Source: Sphingomonas endophytica (lineage in GTDB: Bacteria > Pseudomonadota > Alphaproteobacteria > Sphingomonadales > Sphingomonadaceae). From it: a stretch of 64,000 nucleotides of DNA. Of the stretch, positions 52,924 through 61,870 are shown in pieces; within the stretch, counting starts at the first letter, position 1; each line of letters starts with the position of its first letter. The stretch covers positions 465,893 to 529,892 of the forward strand of contig NZ_JACIJN010000002.1 of assembly GCF_014199415.1 (NCBI RefSeq), written 5' to 3'. Below the pieces are notes generated by a model. The model worked only from the letters and a program-made list of their open reading frames with translations, did no database searches and was not told the origin of the DNA. The position numbers were made by a program, and so were the translations under genes.

Positions 52924-54174
52924 CTACCGGTTCCTAGCGGCGAAGTGGCCGTGATACATATGCTCGATGACGCTGCGATCCCGCTCGCTCGCCAGCCCCG
53001 CCTTTGCGCGCTCTGCCGCATCGAACGCCGCCTGTTCGATGAGCGGTCGGAACGGCTCGGCGTGTCGCGCCACGGCAGCAAGCGCCTTTTGAAGCCTGAT
53101 GCCGACCTCGACGATCGCCGCGCCGTCGCGCGCGATCGGACGGCACCAGTCGTCGAGCAACTCGGCCATGCCGATCGCCGGGACATGTACACGGGCGGGC
53201 AAGGGCGCGTCCTCGCTTGTCCGGTGGTCGGCCAGACGCAGCATCACGCGCGCGCTCGCCTCGATCACCGCGATGGCCGTTCCGGGATCGTTGACGGCCG
53301 GCGACAGTGCGCGTGACGCGATCTCGGACAAGACCACCAGGCCGAAGCGCGGATCGTGGTCGAAGGTGCGATGGTGCGACAGGGTGAACGCCTGCCGGAC
53401 CTTGTCGACCGCCGCCTTGTCGCACCCACCCGCGATCAGCGCGATCGGCCGCTCGGGCTCGACGAGCTTGCCCGGCAACGCAAGGACATGGATGTCCACG
53501 TCGATCGCCTGCGCCAGCCGCCCGAGCACCGCGACATCGACGTGCGTGACCCGCGCCATCGTCTTCGGCAGGACCGGCGTTATGCCGCGCGCATCAGGTA
53601 GCGGCGGCGCGGTGGAGAGCGTCAGCGGCACCGCGATGGTGTCGACCGCCGCCATCGCCGCCCGCTCGACCCGGTCGATCGTGTCGGACACGCGGCCGAA
53701 CCGCGCGATATGCTCGATCCAGCGCAGCAGAGTGATGACGATGAAGAGGATGACGGCGATCGTGCCGACCAGAAGGATGACGCGCCCGGTTTCGCCGTAC
53801 AGCCCGGTCGACAGCGCGATGATGCCGACGATGGCGAACAAAAAGCTGCCGAGGAAGGTCGCGAGCGTGTTCTGCGCCGTGCTGTCGTCGATCAGCAGCT
53901 GAACCGCGCGGGGCGTGATCGTGCTGGTCGCGCCCGAATAGGCGGACACCATCGTGGTCAGCGAGAAGGTGGTCACCGCCAGCATGCTCGACGCGAGGAT
54001 CGTCAGGATGCCATCGACGGACTTCGCGCCGATCGTCGCCGCGAACTGATAGGAGATGGTGTGTCCCACCAGCGCACTTGCGAGTGCCAGTGCGACGCCG
54101 AACGCGCTGACCAGCGCCGCCCTGAACCACATCCTGCGTGTGAGCAGGCGGATGAGCCACTGCCACCGCGTCAA
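52924..54174 (-). CDS. DUF2254 membrane protein
   Basis: A 416-residue predicted inner-membrane protein. Its first half has about four hydrophobic segments (LVSAFGVALALASALVG, SMLAVTTFSLTTMVSAYSGA, FLGSFLFAIVGIIALSTGLY, VILLVGTIAVILFIVI) and its soluble second half contains SEIASRALSPAVNDPGTA, the strongest DUF2254 signature. Function of the family is unknown. I place the start at the TTG 54172-54174, which has AAGGGG seven bases upstream and gives the family N-terminus TRWQWLIRLLTRRMWFRAAL; an ATG at the Met of RRMWF is the fallback. It stands alone. Confidence 0.87.
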   Translation of the reverse strand: MTRWQWLIRLLTRRMWFRAALVSAFGVALALASALVGHTISYQFAATIGAKSVDGILTILASSMLAVTTFSLTTMVSAYSGATSTITPRAVQLLIDDSTAQNTLATFLGSFLFAIVGIIALSTGLYGETGRVILLVGTIAVILFIVITLLRWIEHIARFGRVSDTIDRVERAAMAAVDTIAVPLTLSTAPPLPDARGITPVLPKTMARVTHVDVAVLGRLAQAIDVDIHVLALPGKLVEPERPIALIAGGCDKAAVDKVRQAFTLSHHRTFDHDPRFGLVVLSEIASRALSPAVNDPGTAIAVIEASARVMLRLADHRTSEDAPLPARVHVPAIGMAELLDDWCRPIARDGAAIVEVGIRLQKALAAVARHAEPFRPLIEQAAFDAAERAKAGLASERDRSVIEHMYHGHFAARNR

Positions 54175-54750
54175 GACCGTTCCCCTTCGAGCGTCCAAGC
54201 ATCGGCGGGCGGCGTCGGTTCCGGAGGAGGCGATCGCTCCGCGCCGGCCCGTCAGTGGCCGTCTGATTCCAGCGGCGGAGTGCGCGCTGTTCGGGCAGCA
54301 ACCGGCAATCTTCAGCCCGGTATGGCGGTGCATCGGCATAGACGTGCTGCCAGCCGCCGCCCGACGCCTCGGCAAGCGCGATGGTCCTGCCGAGCTGGTC
54401 GGTGCGGCTGACAGCGATCGCATCGTCGGCGGCGTAAAGCGAAGTCCATTCGCAAAAGGTGCATCCGGCCTCGGTCAGGTGTCGACTGCTACGCTTCGAC
54501 GCTCGATGCCTGCTGTCATCTGCACGACCGGTGAGGATCGCAATGCCATCGATGCAGATCCGCATTCCGTGCCACCACGTCGCGCGGCACCATCGCGAGG
54601 ATGATCGCGGCCAGCGGCGTTGACGCGATCTTCGGTCCGATACGAAGCGGCTGCGCGGTCGGGCGTCAGACCAACAATGTGCCGCATCCAGGCCGCCGTG
54701 CGCAGCTCTCCTCGCTACGCCTCAGGGGGCATAACACGCGATCCACCGCG
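54175..54750. other. intergenic region with a possible remnant
   Basis: A 576-base gap. On the minus strand around 54270-54460 one frame reads SLYAADDAIAVSRTDQLGRT, then IALAEASGGGWQHVYADAP, which looks protein-like, but it lacks a convincing start and continues into obviously shadow sequence over the DUF2254 gene. I recognise no family. The rest looks non-coding. Confidence 0.3.
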
Positions 54751-55776
54751 TCAGGGATCGAGTGACGCCAGATAGGCGCTGACGTTGACGATGTCCGCAT
54801 CGGTGAGCCGCGCGACCACCGGCTTCATCGCCACTGCATTCTTGCCGTTGCGGGTGCCACTTTTGAAATCATACAGCTGGCGCGCCATGGCGGTGGGCGA
54901 TCGGCCGGCGATACCCGGAAATTCGGCGCCGGATCCCCGCATGTCCTGGCCGTGGCACGAGGCGCAGGGAAGGGTCCGCCCGCCACCCCCGCTCGTCACC
55001 AACGCCTTGCCTTTCCTGATGCTGCCAGCGGGCACATAGGCGATGAAGCCCGACGACGGATCGCGCAACAAGGTACGCGCGAAGCTTTGCGGCACTTCGA
55101 TGATCCTGGTGCCGATCGGCTCCGTCGCCCCGCTTGGGTCGACCTTCTGTACGGCATGCGCGGCGGGGTGGGTGACGGGCACGACGTTGCCCTCGACGAT
55201 GCGGAGCCTCTTAACGGGTTTGATCGAATGGAAATACTCGGAGGCTTGCCGCGCATCGTCGAGCGGCAGCGCTTTCGCGATCGCCACCATCTTGGCGAGT
55301 GGCGCACCGTTGATCGATGCATGCCGATCGTCATCTCTCATGTCGGCGAGCTGCTGCATCATATACTCGACCGGCAGCCCGCGAAGGTCGCTGGTGTCGG
55401 GCTTGCCCCCGCCATCGATGAGGTGGCACTGGCCGCAGGCATTATAGGCGCCCTCCTTTCCGGCGATGACCGGCGGCGGCGGCGTTGGGTGGCGCTCCGG
55501 GAACCAGTCGATCGTCGTCCGCTGCTTGTTGATCTGGGTGAAGGTGAATGCCTGCTTGCTCCCGGGGACGGTGAACAACTTGCCCTCTTCCTTCTCGTCG
55601 TCCGGAACGCCGCTTGGGTACGGCCAGGCCGGGAAGTCCGTTCGCGCGAGCGCTGGCGGAGGGTCGAAGGTCGCCTGCTCGGCGGCGAAGGCCTGATAGG
55701 CGCGGCAGCCGATGACGCCGCAGGCGAGCGCCGCGACGACCGTGCCGTTCAGCAGGGCGGATCTGAACGAGAACAT
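54751..55776 (-). CDS. diheme c-type cytochrome
   Basis: A 341-residue exported electron carrier. A signal peptide/anchor covers the first ~32 residues. Two haem c sites are visible: CGQCH at residues 114-118 and CASCH at 271-275, each with a likely distal Met (for example EYMMQQLADM after the first and QDMRGSGAEFPGIAG after the second). The fold is that of paired cytochrome c4/c553-like domains. It probably feeds electrons to a terminal oxidase or accepts them from a periplasmic dehydrogenase; no such partner is adjacent. ATG at 55774-55776. Confidence 0.92.
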   Translation of the reverse strand: MFSFRSALLNGTVVAALACGVIGCRAYQAFAAEQATFDPPPALARTDFPAWPYPSGVPDDEKEEGKLFTVPGSKQAFTFTQINKQRTTIDWFPERHPTPPPPVIAGKEGAYNACGQCHLIDGGGKPDTSDLRGLPVEYMMQQLADMRDDDRHASINGAPLAKMVAIAKALPLDDARQASEYFHSIKPVKRLRIVEGNVVPVTHPAAHAVQKVDPSGATEPIGTRIIEVPQSFARTLLRDPSSGFIAYVPAGSIRKGKALVTSGGGGRTLPCASCHGQDMRGSGAEFPGIAGRSPTAMARQLYDFKSGTRNGKNAVAMKPVVARLTDADIVNVSAYLASLDP

Positions 55777-56175
55777 AGTGTCTGGCTTTCGCTGGATGAT
55801 CGCTTGTCAGGTGCCGGAGGCGTTCGACCGCGTTGCTTTTCCTCGGCCTAGCACCCTCTTCCCGGCGCGCCTAGCATGGCTTGCCGCCTTCTACGTCGAC
55901 GCTGAAGCGCTCGTCGCTTTCGGCCCTTGCGCTTCTGTTCGTCCACCGCGCCAGGGATCGCAGCCATGTCGGGCAGCCAGTGGCCCGCGGCGTCCGCTCT
56001 TGCGGAGCGCGGCTGGTCGGTATCGGGCCGTTCGCAAAGGAGACCGGCGCTTGCCCTCCCGGCGTGCAGGGGTTTGTTGTCGGTCGTGATATCGGGCAGG
56101 TATCGCGAAAACAGTGGCGCGCTGTCGGCCGGATGGCACCTGCAGGCTGCGCGACAGACAGTCAGGAGGCCATGG
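55777..56175. other. intergenic region between divergent genes
   Basis: A 399-base gap between the leftward cytochrome gene and the rightward HExxH protein. Frames are open on both strands here but show no signal peptide, domain or Shine-Dalgarno-supported start. The plus-strand frame of the next gene is open back to 55927, which I treat as non-coding because AGGAGG at 56164-56169 marks the real start. Confidence 0.45.
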
Positions 56176-57153
56176 ATGCTGCTCACGATGATCGCCTTGC
56201 AAGCCGCTGCGATCGCCCCCGGGACATCCCGGCGATACGTAGAAGCCGCACGATCGGCCTGCGCCGCGCCGGTCGGTGAGCGTCCCACCCTTCGATCAAT
56301 CAAAGTCGATCGGCTTACGGCATCGCCGGGAGATCTGCCCGCGCTCCGCGTGACCGACCAGCGGAGTGGGGGCTGGCTGCTCGTCTACTACGACGCCGGA
56401 GGCGAAGGGGCGGCGTATGCGCGTGCCGCCTGCCTCGGTGTTCAGATGAGGCTCCTCGCGCGCGCGCTTGGCGCACCCAGGCTGCCCCGGCAGTGGTTCT
56501 CGACCGTCTTCACGACCGATCCCGACTATGTCGCGCCGGCGCAGCAGGTCGTCACGCGCTGGAAGATACCGCTGGAAGCGGATGGACGCTTTGCGGCCCA
56601 GACCCAGCCGATGCTCCTGCTGACCCTGCCGCACGAGCAGGTGCATAGTTTCCAGAGCCGTGCCGGAGCGCACCTGCCACGCTGGCTGGAGGAAGGACAT
56701 GCCGAGTGGATCGGTCACAAGGTCGCGGCGCTTCTGTCGCCGCCGGCAGAGGAGGCGGAGGAGCAACGGTCCCGTCGGTCGCTGATGGCTCACCCGCTGC
56801 CCGTACATCTGGGAAGCTGGGGCGCCATCCGCGTCCGGCGCGAGGCGATCATGCGGCAAGTACCGGAAGAGGAGCGCCGCAAGATGGAAGCGGACCCTGC
56901 GTACACCGCACCGCTCTCCGGCCGCAGCTTTTCCTTCGGTCCCGCCGATATGACCAGCGACGAAAGCAATCTGGACCTGCGGTACGCAGCCGCCTGGCAG
57001 CTGTTCCGGGACCTTGAGGCGGAGCACGGCAAGAGCGCCGTGCAGAGCTGGGTCGACGATCTGACCAAAACCTCGGGCAGCATCGATAATGCGATGGCCG
57101 TACGCACGGCGGACGCGGTTCTGCACGAGCAGCTAAGCCAGCGCCTCGACTGA
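56176..57153 (+). CDS. HExxH (gluzincin/peptidase-MA-like) exported protein
   Basis: A 325-residue protein with a weak N-terminal signal (LLTMIALQAAAIA). A metallopeptidase motif is present: LPHEQVHSFQSR gives His153-Glu154-x-x-His157, followed about 20 residues later by LPRWLEEGHAEWIG with Glu173/Glu177 placed as the third zinc ligand, the arrangement of peptidase-MA-type gluzincins. The C-terminal part (NLDLRYAAAWQLFRDLEAEHG) matches the helical block that follows in this class. Substrate unknown. A perfect AGGAGG six bases before the ATG fixes the start. Its stop lies 18 bases from the convergent DUF4965 gene. Confidence 0.78.
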   Translation: MLLTMIALQAAAIAPGTSRRYVEAARSACAAPVGERPTLRSIKVDRLTASPGDLPALRVTDQRSGGWLLVYYDAGGEGAAYARAACLGVQMRLLARALGAPRLPRQWFSTVFTTDPDYVAPAQQVVTRWKIPLEADGRFAAQTQPMLLLTLPHEQVHSFQSRAGAHLPRWLEEGHAEWIGHKVAALLSPPAEEAEEQRSRRSLMAHPLPVHLGSWGAIRVRREAIMRQVPEEERRKMEADPAYTAPLSGRSFSFGPADMTSDESNLDLRYAAAWQLFRDLEAEHGKSAVQSWVDDLTKTSGSIDNAMAVRTADAVLHEQLSQRLD

Positions 57154-57171
57154 ACCACGCCGCCGTGCGGC

Positions 57172-59340
57172 TCACTTCGCGGCGCGTGCCGCCCATTTGC
57201 CCCACAGCGCCGGGTCGTCGAGCATCTTGATGTACACGCCACCGACCACCGCCCGCGCCTGGAAGCCGACCTGCGCGCCGTCGGTGGTCTCGTACCAGTC
57301 GCTCAGCGGCACCCGTGTCGGCGTCTCCTGCATGTAGCGGTGGAGCGGCGCGACCAGCGCCGCGAACGTGGCGCGATCGTCGGCGAGCGTGGCGCTCCAC
57401 GTGATCCAGTCGAGCTTGGTGTACGTCTTGCGGCTGTCGAGCGGCAGGCCGTACTTGCCCTGGTGACGCTGGTAAAAAGCCAGTTCGCTGCGCCGGAGCG
57501 ACGCCGGAAACAGCCCGCGGCCTAGCACCTTGTCCCAGACGAGATTGTATTTCTGGCTCCACGTGCCCGGCTGGTCGAACGCGAGCCTGGTATGGTCGCC
57601 ATCGGCCGCCATCACCTGCCAGCGCGCGGCCATCTGCCGGGCGGTGGTGCGATAGCGCGTGGCCTCCTGCTTCTTGCCGAGCAGCCGTGCCAGCTCGGCA
57701 TAGGCATCGAGCGCGCTAATCGCCTTGATCGAAAGGTTGGTATTGTGCGCGAGGTGTCCGGCGAAATCGTCGGTGCTGAGCTGGTTCTCGGGGTCGAGCC
57801 CCTTGTCGCGCAGGAACTCGGCCCATTTCGTCAGCAGCGGCCAGTAGCGCTGGGCGAAGTCGGCGTTCCCCTGCACCTTGGCGAGCGCGCCGATCATCAG
57901 CAGCATGTTGCCGCTCTCCTCGACCGGCATCTGGTCGTCCTCGCTGCGCTCCCCGCCGCCATAGACCTGCCCGTTGGCCTGCGGATAGGTGCCGATATCG
58001 TGCGGCGCGAACGGGAAGCGCCAGCGCGGCATGGTCGCGTAATCGAGGATCGGGCGGAGCTGCGCCTCGAGCAGGCGCGGGTTGAGGAGCAGGTAGAAGG
58101 GCGAGGTAGGGTAGGTGATGTCGACCGTCGCGATGCAGCCGTTGCTGAAATTTTCCTTGGAAAAATAGAGCGGGGTGCCGTCGATGTCGGCGACCAGCTT
58201 GTGCGCGGCGAGCGTCTGGCGATAGGCCAGCACCGCCAGCTCGGCATAGGCGCGGCCGCCGGCGCGCTCGAGGTCGGCGGTCAGCTCGCGGTCGAAGGCG
58301 GCGGCGCGCGCGCGCAGCGCCGGCTCGTCGCGTTCGGCGCGCTCGAGCAGCTGCGCCATCGTCATGCCGTCGCGGCGCCAGTAAGCGGGCAGGCGGCGCT
58401 TGAAATATTCGATCGAGTCGATGTCGTCATAGGCGAGCATCGCGCGGCGCGTCACCGGCGCGGCGCCGACGTTGCCGAGATCGAAGCGCGCCGCCAGCAG
58501 CGGGCGATTCTGATGCGCCAGCCGCGGCATGGCGAGATCGTCGGGCACCGGCGCGGTGCCGTCGCGGAAGGCGACGCGCTCGCCCTCGCCGATCGTCGCG
58601 CTGGTCGTGCCGGGCTGCTGCGGCACCGCGAGCTGTGCCCAGCCCCAGTCGATCCGCACATTGTCGCCGACCTTCTGCAACACCTGCTGCGACGTGGTGC
58701 CGACGCGCAGCACCGCCATGTCGCCGACACGGCTGCTGCCCCACACCACCTGTTGCTGGTCGTCGTTGACCGCAAGCTGCGCGCTGGCGTCGACATAGAC
58801 CTGCACCGCATGCGCGCGCCCGTCGGTCGTGCGCACCGTCCAGCTGAGATAGGTGATCGGGCGCGAGACGAGATCGAGGTCGTCGGGCAGCGCGGGCGAG
58901 AGGAAGGTGGCGGTGAGGTGCACGCCGCCGCCCTCGAACTCGTAGCTGGTGCGGGTCGGGGTGAGCGCGCGCGACAGTTGGGTCATCGTGTCGCCGCGGC
59001 CACCGCCCATGAAGCGCAGCGCCTTGCCGTCGACGCGAACCCAGCCGCTGATCTGCTGCTCGCTGCCGGTCCAGTGCCGGGTCGGCGCATCGTTGAGCTT
59101 GTCGGTGAGGCTCCACAGGCTGAAATAAGGGTCGTGCGCGACCAGCGGGGTGGCGGGGGTGCGCACGGTGACCGGCGCCTGCGCGCACAGCGGCGCGGCC
59201 GCCGACGCGGCGAGCAGGCACGCAAGCGCGCGCACGGCGGCGCGGGGAGACCGCGCGACCGGCCTGTCGAGATGCACTGCCGAGAGCTGACGCGCGCCTG
59301 AACGCTTGCCGGCCGGACAGAAGGACCGCGCCATCTGCAT
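57172..59340 (-). CDS. exported DUF4965/DUF5127 (glutaminase GtaA-like) protein
   Basis: A 722-residue secreted protein of the group annotated as glutaminase GtaA-like. A signal peptide lies after a basic leader (about residues 25-53, ending APLCAQ). Conserved blocks include TPLVAHDPYFSLWSLTDKLN at the N-terminus (DUF4964), DUF5127 in the middle (SEDDQMPVEESGNMLLMIGA) and the six-hairpin domain block YNLVWDKVLGRGLFP and WYETTDGAQVGFQARAVVGG at the end. The glutaminase label comes from a fungal member and may not hold here; the fold is also that of an alpha/alpha-toroid glycosidase, and the neighbours are GH92 and GH125. GGAGG precedes the ATG. Divergent from GH92. Confidence 0.88.
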   Translation of the reverse strand: MQMARSFCPAGKRSGARQLSAVHLDRPVARSPRAAVRALACLLAASAAAPLCAQAPVTVRTPATPLVAHDPYFSLWSLTDKLNDAPTRHWTGSEQQISGWVRVDGKALRFMGGGRGDTMTQLSRALTPTRTSYEFEGGGVHLTATFLSPALPDDLDLVSRPITYLSWTVRTTDGRAHAVQVYVDASAQLAVNDDQQQVVWGSSRVGDMAVLRVGTTSQQVLQKVGDNVRIDWGWAQLAVPQQPGTTSATIGEGERVAFRDGTAPVPDDLAMPRLAHQNRPLLAARFDLGNVGAAPVTRRAMLAYDDIDSIEYFKRRLPAYWRRDGMTMAQLLERAERDEPALRARAAAFDRELTADLERAGGRAYAELAVLAYRQTLAAHKLVADIDGTPLYFSKENFSNGCIATVDITYPTSPFYLLLNPRLLEAQLRPILDYATMPRWRFPFAPHDIGTYPQANGQVYGGGERSEDDQMPVEESGNMLLMIGALAKVQGNADFAQRYWPLLTKWAEFLRDKGLDPENQLSTDDFAGHLAHNTNLSIKAISALDAYAELARLLGKKQEATRYRTTARQMAARWQVMAADGDHTRLAFDQPGTWSQKYNLVWDKVLGRGLFPASLRRSELAFYQRHQGKYGLPLDSRKTYTKLDWITWSATLADDRATFAALVAPLHRYMQETPTRVPLSDWYETTDGAQVGFQARAVVGGVYIKMLDDPALWGKWAARAAK

Positions 59341-59437
59341 TTCCCCTCCACATTCTTATCGACAACCAAATTGGCATATTAATACAGTGTGTTACAAGGC
59401 CGCGATAATAAACGTCCGGCAGCGCAGGAGAGTAGGG
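59341..59437. promoter_or_regulatory. bidirectional promoter region between DUF4965 and GH92 genes
   Basis: A 97-base AT-rich gap separating divergent starts. It holds the palindrome CCAAATTGG at 59365-59373 followed by CATATTAATACAG, a plausible operator region, and Shine-Dalgarno sequences at both ends (GGAGG leftwards, AGGAG at 59427-59431 rightwards). A shared operator would co-regulate the two glycan genes; the regulator is not in the window. Confidence 0.45.
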
Positions 59438-61780
59438 ATGCGGCGGCTCGCAACGAAGTGCATGGGCGCGGTGGCGCTCGCGGCCCTGAGCGGGAGCGGC
59501 GGCTATGGTCAGCAGACCAGCCCGTCCGGCGTCGACCTCGCCGATCCGCGCGTCGGCACCGCGCCGCTCGACCGCCCCGTGCTCATCGGCAACGCACCGC
59601 CGCCGGGCGAGCCGACCTATTCGGGCATCACCTCGCCCGGCGCGCGATTGCCGCACAGCGCGGTCGAGGCGGCGCCGGTCAACGTCAACGTGCCGCTCAC
59701 CTATCCCACCGGCGTGGCGACGCCTTATTACTACAGCAACCCGACGATGATCGGCTTCACCGCGGGCGGCGGGCCGACCTATGGCGGGCGCGCGCAGCCT
59801 TTCGTCATGCCCGTGGTGGGCGACTGGACGATCCCGCCGGCCTCGACCCAGGCCTATTACGACAAGGCGAAGGAGGTGGCGTCGCCGGGCTATTACGCCG
59901 CCGACCTCACCAGCATCGGCGTCAAGGCCGAGCTGACCGCGACGCGCGCCACCGGGCTGATGCGCTTCACCTTCCCGGCCACCGAGCGCGCGCACCTGAT
60001 CCTCAACCTCAACCGCCGCGGCGGCGCGATCGAGGTGGTCGACGACCGGACCGTGCGCGGCGCCGCGAGCGCCAACGACGATCACGACGCGCGCGACGGC
60101 CGCTATTTCGTCGCGGTCTTCTCCAAGCCGTTCAAGCGTTTCGGCACGTTCCGCAAGTCACCCGGCGATCATCAGGGCTATGGCATCGGCGGCGCGGACG
60201 TGATGCCCGACGCGCGCGCGATCGAGGGCGGGTTCGCCGGGGCCTATGCCGATTTCACCACCCGCGACGGCGAGCAGGTGCTTGTCAAGATCGCGCACGG
60301 CGCCAGCTATGCCGACGCCGAGGCGCGGCTGCGCGCCGAGAGCCCGGGCTGGGACTTCGACGCGATGCGCGGCGCGGCGCGGACGGCGTGGTCGGCGCTG
60401 CTCGACCGCGTCCAGGTGAGCGGCGGCAGCGAGAAGCAGCGACGGCTGTTTTATTCCACCCTGTTCCAGTCCTTCGCGAGCCCGCGGCTGATCGCGCGCA
60501 AGGGCGAGCGGTTCGCGGACAGCAACGGTACCGTCCAGACCGCGACGCACGACCGTTACGGTCCGGTGCCGTTCTGGGATACCGGGCGTAACCAGATCGT
60601 GCTGCTCGAACTGCTCGAACCCACGGTCGTGCAGGACATCATGGCCTCCGAGCTCGACATGGCGCGCGAGCGCGGCTTCATGAACACCTCTTTCCACGGC
60701 GACAATGCGGTGTTCCTGTATCTCGGCGCGCTGCGGCGCGGCATTCCGTTCGATTATGCGGCAGCCTATGCGTTCATGCGCAAGAACGCGACCGATCCCG
60801 CCGGGCCGCGCGGCTATCTCGCCGAGTACATGCGGCGCGGGTGGATCTCGGACGAGGTGCCGGCGGGCAATCCCAGCCCGCCCTATGCGGGCGGCAAGGC
60901 CGGGGCGGCGACCACGCTTGAATATGCCTGGGACGACCACGCCATGGCCGAGCTGGCCGAGCGGCTCGGGCATCGCGACGACGCCGCGCTGTTCCGCCGC
61001 CGCGCCGCCAACTGGCGCAACGTGTTCGACAAGCGTGCCGGCTTCATCCGCGGACGTTCCGAAGACGGCGCGTGGATCGCGCCCTTCGACCCGCAGGAGC
61101 CCTATTACAATTTCATGATGAAGGAGGCGTCGGGCTGGTCGACGCTGTGGCTGGTGCCGCATGACGTCGGCGGGCTTGCCGGCGCGCTCGGCGGCCGCGC
61201 CGCGTTCAACGCCAAGCTCGACCGCTTCTTTGCCACTCCCTATACGCCGAAGGGCATCTGCCGTGACTGTACCGGCATGATCGGCCAATATGTCCAAGGC
61301 AACCAGCCCGACCAGCACGCGCCCTTCCTCTATGCGTGGGGCGGGCAGCCGTGGAAGACGCAGGCGCTGAGCCGCCGCATCCTCGATACGCTCTACGGCA
61401 GCGACGCTTCGGGCTTCGGCTATCCCGGCATGGACGACCAGGGGGCGACCTCGTCGTGGTACGCGCTGGCGGCGCTCGGCTTCTACCCGGTCGATCCGTC
61501 GAGCGACGTCTATATGCTGGCGAGCCCGGTGTTCGATCGCGCCGCCATCACGCTCGGCAACGGCAAGGTGCTGGAGATCGTGGCGAAGGGCAACGGCGCG
61601 GCGAACCCGTACATTCAATCGGCCATGCTCAACGGTCGACCTTGGACCAAGGCATGGTTCCGGCACGACGACATCAAGGATGGCGCACGGCTCGAGCTGG
61701 TGATGGGCGCGACGCCCAACAAGGCGTGGGGAAGCGCCCCCGCGGACGCCCCGCCGACGCTCACGCCGATGCCGCGGTAG
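59438..61780 (+). CDS. GH92 family alpha-mannosidase
   Basis: A 780-residue exported calcium-dependent exo-alpha-mannosidase. Signal peptide to about residue 24 (GGYGQ). The N-terminal beta-domain is followed by the (alpha/alpha)6 domain with the family blocks FYSTLFQSFASPRL, FWDTGRNQIVLLELLEP, NQPDQHAPFLYAWGGQPWKT and DDQGATSSWYALAALGFYPV. The usual NDDCGQMS of the last block is MDDQGATS here. GH92 enzymes trim alpha-1,2/1,3/1,4/1,6-mannose from N-glycans. AGGAG seven bases before the ATG sets the start. Divergent from the DUF4965 gene and convergent with GH125. Confidence 0.93.
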   Translation: MRRLATKCMGAVALAALSGSGGYGQQTSPSGVDLADPRVGTAPLDRPVLIGNAPPPGEPTYSGITSPGARLPHSAVEAAPVNVNVPLTYPTGVATPYYYSNPTMIGFTAGGGPTYGGRAQPFVMPVVGDWTIPPASTQAYYDKAKEVASPGYYAADLTSIGVKAELTATRATGLMRFTFPATERAHLILNLNRRGGAIEVVDDRTVRGAASANDDHDARDGRYFVAVFSKPFKRFGTFRKSPGDHQGYGIGGADVMPDARAIEGGFAGAYADFTTRDGEQVLVKIAHGASYADAEARLRAESPGWDFDAMRGAARTAWSALLDRVQVSGGSEKQRRLFYSTLFQSFASPRLIARKGERFADSNGTVQTATHDRYGPVPFWDTGRNQIVLLELLEPTVVQDIMASELDMARERGFMNTSFHGDNAVFLYLGALRRGIPFDYAAAYAFMRKNATDPAGPRGYLAEYMRRGWISDEVPAGNPSPPYAGGKAGAATTLEYAWDDHAMAELAERLGHRDDAALFRRRAANWRNVFDKRAGFIRGRSEDGAWIAPFDPQEPYYNFMMKEASGWSTLWLVPHDVGGLAGALGGRAAFNAKLDRFFATPYTPKGICRDCTGMIGQYVQGNQPDQHAPFLYAWGGQPWKTQALSRRILDTLYGSDASGFGYPGMDDQGATSSWYALAALGFYPVDPSSDVYMLASPVFDRAAITLGNGKVLEIVAKGNGAANPYIQSAMLNGRPWTKAWFRHDDIKDGARLELVMGATPNKAWGSAPADAPPTLTPMPR

Positions 61781-61799
61781 CGCGTAGGGGGCGTGAGCG

Positions 61800-61816
61800 G
61801 GGCGGACGTCCCGCCC
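61800..61816. terminator. possible terminator hairpin between GH92 and GH125
   Basis: A 6-bp GC stem (GGGCGG/CCGCCC) with a 5-base loop lies 20 bases past the GH92 stop, in the gap before the convergent GH125 gene. No T-run follows, so this is only a weak candidate. Confidence 0.3.
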
Positions 61817-61870
61817 GGTGCTCCGCTTGCGGCGCACTGGGCAGGGGGCGTGCCGGCCCGTCCGACGCCG

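Noticed and set aside
55927..56175. N-terminal extension of the HExxH protein
   Set aside because: AGGAGG six bases before the ATG at 56176 and a hydrophobic N-terminus there fix the start; the extension looks non-coding.
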